Of a DNA stretch of 16,156 bases, positions 13,895 to 16,156 are shown one piece after another. Every line of letters begins with the position of its first letter. Position 1 is the stretch's first letter. The stretch comes from Rhodobacter sp. (GTDB lineage: Bacteria > Pseudomonadota > Alphaproteobacteria > Rhodobacterales > Rhodobacteraceae). The notes under the pieces were generated by a model. The model saw only the letters and a list, made by a program, of their open reading frames with translations, was not told the origin of the DNA and did not search any database. The stretch lies in assembly GCA_027482795.1 (NCBI GenBank), contig JAIXVS010000283.1, forward strand, positions 1 through 16,156, given 5' to 3'. Position numbers and translations under genes: made by a program.

Positions 13895-14647
13895 GTGACA
13901 CAGCCGCGCATTGCCTTTTTCGCCAGCCCTGCCGCGCAGGATGAGTTGCGCGCGCTAACCGCCAAGCACGGCCAATGCGCGCCCAGTGCGGCCGATGTCA
14001 TTGTGGCCTTGGGCGGCGATGGATTCATGCTGCAAACCCTGAACGAGGCTTATGGATTGCCGATTTACGGCATGAACTGCGGCACGGTTGGCTTTTTGAT
14101 GAACGAATATGACGAGGGCGATTTGCCCGCGCGCCTTGCACAAGCGGAAGAAGCGGTGATCCACCCGCTTGCCATGCGCGCGGTCGATAGGGCGGGGCGC
14201 GAACATCATGCGCTGGCGATCAACGAAGTATCGCTTTTGCGCGCAGGCCCGCAGGCGGCCAAGCTGCGCATATCGGTCGATGGGCGCGAACGCCTGCCCG
14301 AACTGATCTGCGATGGGGCGCTACTGGCCACGCCAGCGGGGTCAACCGCCTATAACTATTCCGCCCATGGCCCTATCCTGCCCATCGGCGCAGAGGTGCT
14401 GGCCCTGACCCCAATGGCCGCCTTTCGCCCCCGCCGTTGGCGCGGCGCGCTGCTGCCGAACATCGCCGTGGTGCGGTTTGACGTGCTGGAGCCCGAAAAA
14501 CGCCCCGTGCGCGCCGATGCCGACAGCCGCCCCGTGAACGATGTGGTCATGGTCGAAGTGCGCTCAGACCCCAGCATTTCGCACCGCATTCTGTTCGACC
14601 CCGGCCACGGGCTGGAAGAGCGGCTGATTGTCGAACAGTTTGCCTAA
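13895..14647 (+). CDS. nadK: NAD kinase
   Basis: NadK phosphorylates NAD to NADP using ATP or polyphosphate in the cytoplasm. The key GGDG motif is at residues 40-43 with the catalytic D42. NCGTVGFLMN lies at 61-70, the NE motif at 110-111 (AINEVSLLR), and the NAD-binding DGALLATPAGSTAYNYSAHGP at 140-160. At 250 residues it is the short alphaproteobacterial form, beginning close to the first beta-strand. The start is GTG at 13895 with GGGGGA (13883-13888) 6 bases upstream; an ATG at 13881 leads to a stop after five codons. It is divergent from glyA, with 184 bases between their starts. Confidence 0.95.
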   Translation: MTQPRIAFFASPAAQDELRALTAKHGQCAPSAADVIVALGGDGFMLQTLNEAYGLPIYGMNCGTVGFLMNEYDEGDLPARLAQAEEAVIHPLAMRAVDRAGREHHALAINEVSLLRAGPQAAKLRISVDGRERLPELICDGALLATPAGSTAYNYSAHGPILPIGAEVLALTPMAAFRPRRWRGALLPNIAVVRFDVLEPEKRPVRADADSRPVNDVVMVEVRSDPSISHRILFDPGHGLEERLIVEQFA

Positions 14648-14706
14648 ACCGCGCCTGCTTCTTTTCTTCACAAATATCCCCGCAGGTGTGAGGAGCGCAG
14701 CGACGA

Positions 14707-14726
14707 GGGGGGCGCGAGTGCCCCCC
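14707..14726. terminator. Hairpin between convergent nadK and prpE
   Basis: GGGGGGC (14707-14713) and GCCCCCC (14720-14726) form a 7-base all-GC stem with a 6-base loop. It lies between the stops of nadK (14647) and prpE (14739). TATT follows on the plus strand, a weak T-tract, so it may end nadK transcripts and act in both directions. It is part of a larger element (about 14660-14730) that resembles the structure after gcvP. Confidence 0.55.
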
Positions 14727-14738
14727 TATTGCGCCCTA

Positions 14739-16156
14739 TCAGGCCCGTGCATAGCCCAAGGATTGAAGCGCCAGTTTAATCTCATCCAATATCGCAGGAT
14801 CGTCAATCGTGGCGGGCATTTTCCATTCCACCCCATCTGCGATTTTCACAATCGTGCCGCGCAGAATTTTGCCCGACCGCGTCTTTGGCAAACGGTCCAC
14901 CACCACCGCGCGTTTGAAATCGGCGACGGGGCCGATCTTCTCGCGCATCAGGGCTACGCATTCGGCCACCACCTCATCAGCGCTGCGCCCCGCGCCTTTG
15001 TTCAAGCACAAAAACCCAAGCGGCGATTGCCCCTTTAGCGCGTCGCCCACACCGACAACGCAGCATTCGGCCACGTCTTTATGCCCTGCCAAAACCTCTT
15101 CCATCGCGCCGGTAGACAGGCGGTGGCCTGCCACGTTGATCACATCATCGGTGCGGGCCATGATGTATAGATAACCGTCATCATCGATATAGCCCGCGTC
15201 CCCTGTCTCGTAAAACCCAGGGAAATGGGCAAGATAGCTTTTCTTAAACCGATCTTCCGCGCCCCACAGCGTGGGCAAAGTGCCAGGCGGCAGGGGCAGC
15301 TTAATCGCAATCGCGCCCAATTGGCCTGCTGGCACAGTGTGCCCGCCCTCGTCCAAAACCTGCACGTCATAGCCGGGCATGGCCACGGTGGGGCTGCCGA
15401 TTTTCACGGGCAGCGCCTCAATCCCCAAAGGGTTGGCGGCAATTGCATAGCCCGTTTCGGTTTGCCACCAATGATCGATGACAGGCACCTTCAGATGGGT
15501 CTGCGCCCAGATCACGGTATCAGGATCGGCGCGCTCGCCCGCCAGATAGACTGCGTTCAGGCAGCTTAGGTCATAGTCTTGCGGCAGTTTGCCACTCGGG
15601 TCTTCGCGTTTGATCGCGCGCAGGGCGGTGGGGGCGGTGAAGAACGCGCGCACGCCATGTTCGGCAATCACCCGCCAAAAGGTGCCCGCATCGGGGGTGC
15701 CGACGGGCTTTCCCTCGAACACCACAGTGGTGCAGCCCGCAATCAGCGGGGCATAGCAGATGTAGCTGTGCCCCACGACCCAGCCCACATCGGATGCCGC
15801 CCAAAACACATCGCCGCCGCCGCAATCGTAAATCGCGCGCATCGTCCAGTTCAGCGCCACCAAATGCCCCGCCGTGGGGCGCACCACGCCCTTGGGCGCG
15901 CCTGTGGTGCCGCTTGTGTACAGAATATAGGCAGGGTGGTTGCCAGCAACGGGCACACATTCGGCAGGCTTTACCCCGTATTGAAAACTGTGCCATGCCA
16001 CATCGCGCCCCTCTACCAGCGCGGCAACTTCTTGTTCGCGCTGCAAGATCACGCAGAAATCGGGCTTATGGGTGGCCATGTCGATGGCGGCATCCAGCAG
16101 GGGTTTGTAATGCACCACGCGGGTAGGCTCGATCCCGCAGCTGGCGGCAATAATCG
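14739..16156 (-). CDS. prpE: Propionyl-CoA synthetase (partial at right edge)
   Basis: This AMP-forming acyl-CoA synthetase activates propionate (and probably acetate) to the CoA ester via an acyl-adenylate. The frame stays open to base 16154, so the N-terminus lies outside; 471 residues are visible of about 630. The visible start, AASCGIEPTRVVHYKPLLDAAI, is characteristic of PrpE rather than Acs. The P-loop motif YTSGTTGAPKGVV follows, then DHWWQTETGY, YETGDAGYIDDDGYLYIMARTDDVI, and the C-terminal KTRSGKILRGT with the lysine that is acetylated in well-studied relatives. Acs is the main alternative, but the first segment and the LPLPPGTLPTLWG stretch favour PrpE. It converges on nadK with a GC hairpin between. 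Confidence 0.9.
   Translation of the reverse strand, partial: IIAASCGIEPTRVVHYKPLLDAAIDMATHKPDFCVILQREQEVAALVEGRDVAWHSFQYGVKPAECVPVAGNHPAYILYTSGTTGAPKGVVRPTAGHLVALNWTMRAIYDCGGGDVFWAASDVGWVVGHSYICYAPLIAGCTTVVFEGKPVGTPDAGTFWRVIAEHGVRAFFTAPTALRAIKREDPSGKLPQDYDLSCLNAVYLAGERADPDTVIWAQTHLKVPVIDHWWQTETGYAIAANPLGIEALPVKIGSPTVAMPGYDVQVLDEGGHTVPAGQLGAIAIKLPLPPGTLPTLWGAEDRFKKSYLAHFPGFYETGDAGYIDDDGYLYIMARTDDVINVAGHRLSTGAMEEVLAGHKDVAECCVVGVGDALKGQSPLGFLCLNKGAGRSADEVVAECVALMREKIGPVADFKRAVVVDRLPKTRSGKILRGTIVKIADGVEWKMPATIDDPAILDEIKLALQSLGYARA

Noticed and set aside
13711..14028. 106-codon upstream extension of the glyA frame
   Set aside because: It has no SHMT homology, overlaps nadK on the opposite strand, and the ATG at 13710 has a good ribosome-binding site.

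Overview
The window looks like the chromosome of an alphaproteobacterium, most likely a member of the Rhodobacteraceae/Rhodobacterales. The clues are high GC with strong GCG/GGC codon preference, frequent GTG starts, a short GluRS with an HVGN signature, a propionyl-CoA synthetase (PrpE), and intergenic hairpins of the kind I recall from that group. It reads as ordinary core metabolism rather than an island: I see no transposase, integrase, phage gene, CRISPR array, tRNA or rRNA.

Layout, left to right. Bases 1-789 are the 3' part of leuA (2-isopropylmalate synthase, cut by the left edge), convergent with a two-part glycosyltransferase (802-2472, minus). A 157-base divergent gap precedes gltX (glutamyl-tRNA synthetase, 2633-3967), which ends in a strong hairpin terminator. 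Next comes the 393-base gene-free gap between gltX and gcvT. It holds that terminator, a candidate promoter and a well-preserved tandem glycine riboswitch (about 4119-4287). This leads the glycine cleavage operon gcvT-gcvH-gcvP (4361-8733). After a cluster of three back-to-back hairpins come azlC-azlD (amino-acid exporter) and a cytochrome b561, all plus strand. An alpha/beta hydrolase (minus), a small membrane-anchored protein (plus), a DUF817 membrane protein (minus) and glyA (serine hydroxymethyltransferase, minus) follow. nadK (plus) diverges from glyA. The right end is prpE (minus), whose N-terminus is cut by the window edge.

The biological theme is glycine and one-carbon metabolism. GlyA interconverts serine and glycine, and GcvTHP oxidises glycine to CO2, ammonia and methylene-THF. 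The riboswitch would turn the latter on when glycine is abundant.

The most notable observation is that gcvP is broken by a frameshift near 8167-8175. Everything after it, down to the normal C-terminus, is intact in another frame. This is either a very recent inactivating mutation (a 5-base slippage deletion fits well) or a sequence error. I found no convincing novel multi-gene system. The remaining points of interest are RNA or DNA structures: the riboswitch's possible expression platform, the triple-hairpin element and its apparent inverted relative near prpE, and dyads in the gcv and glyA leaders.
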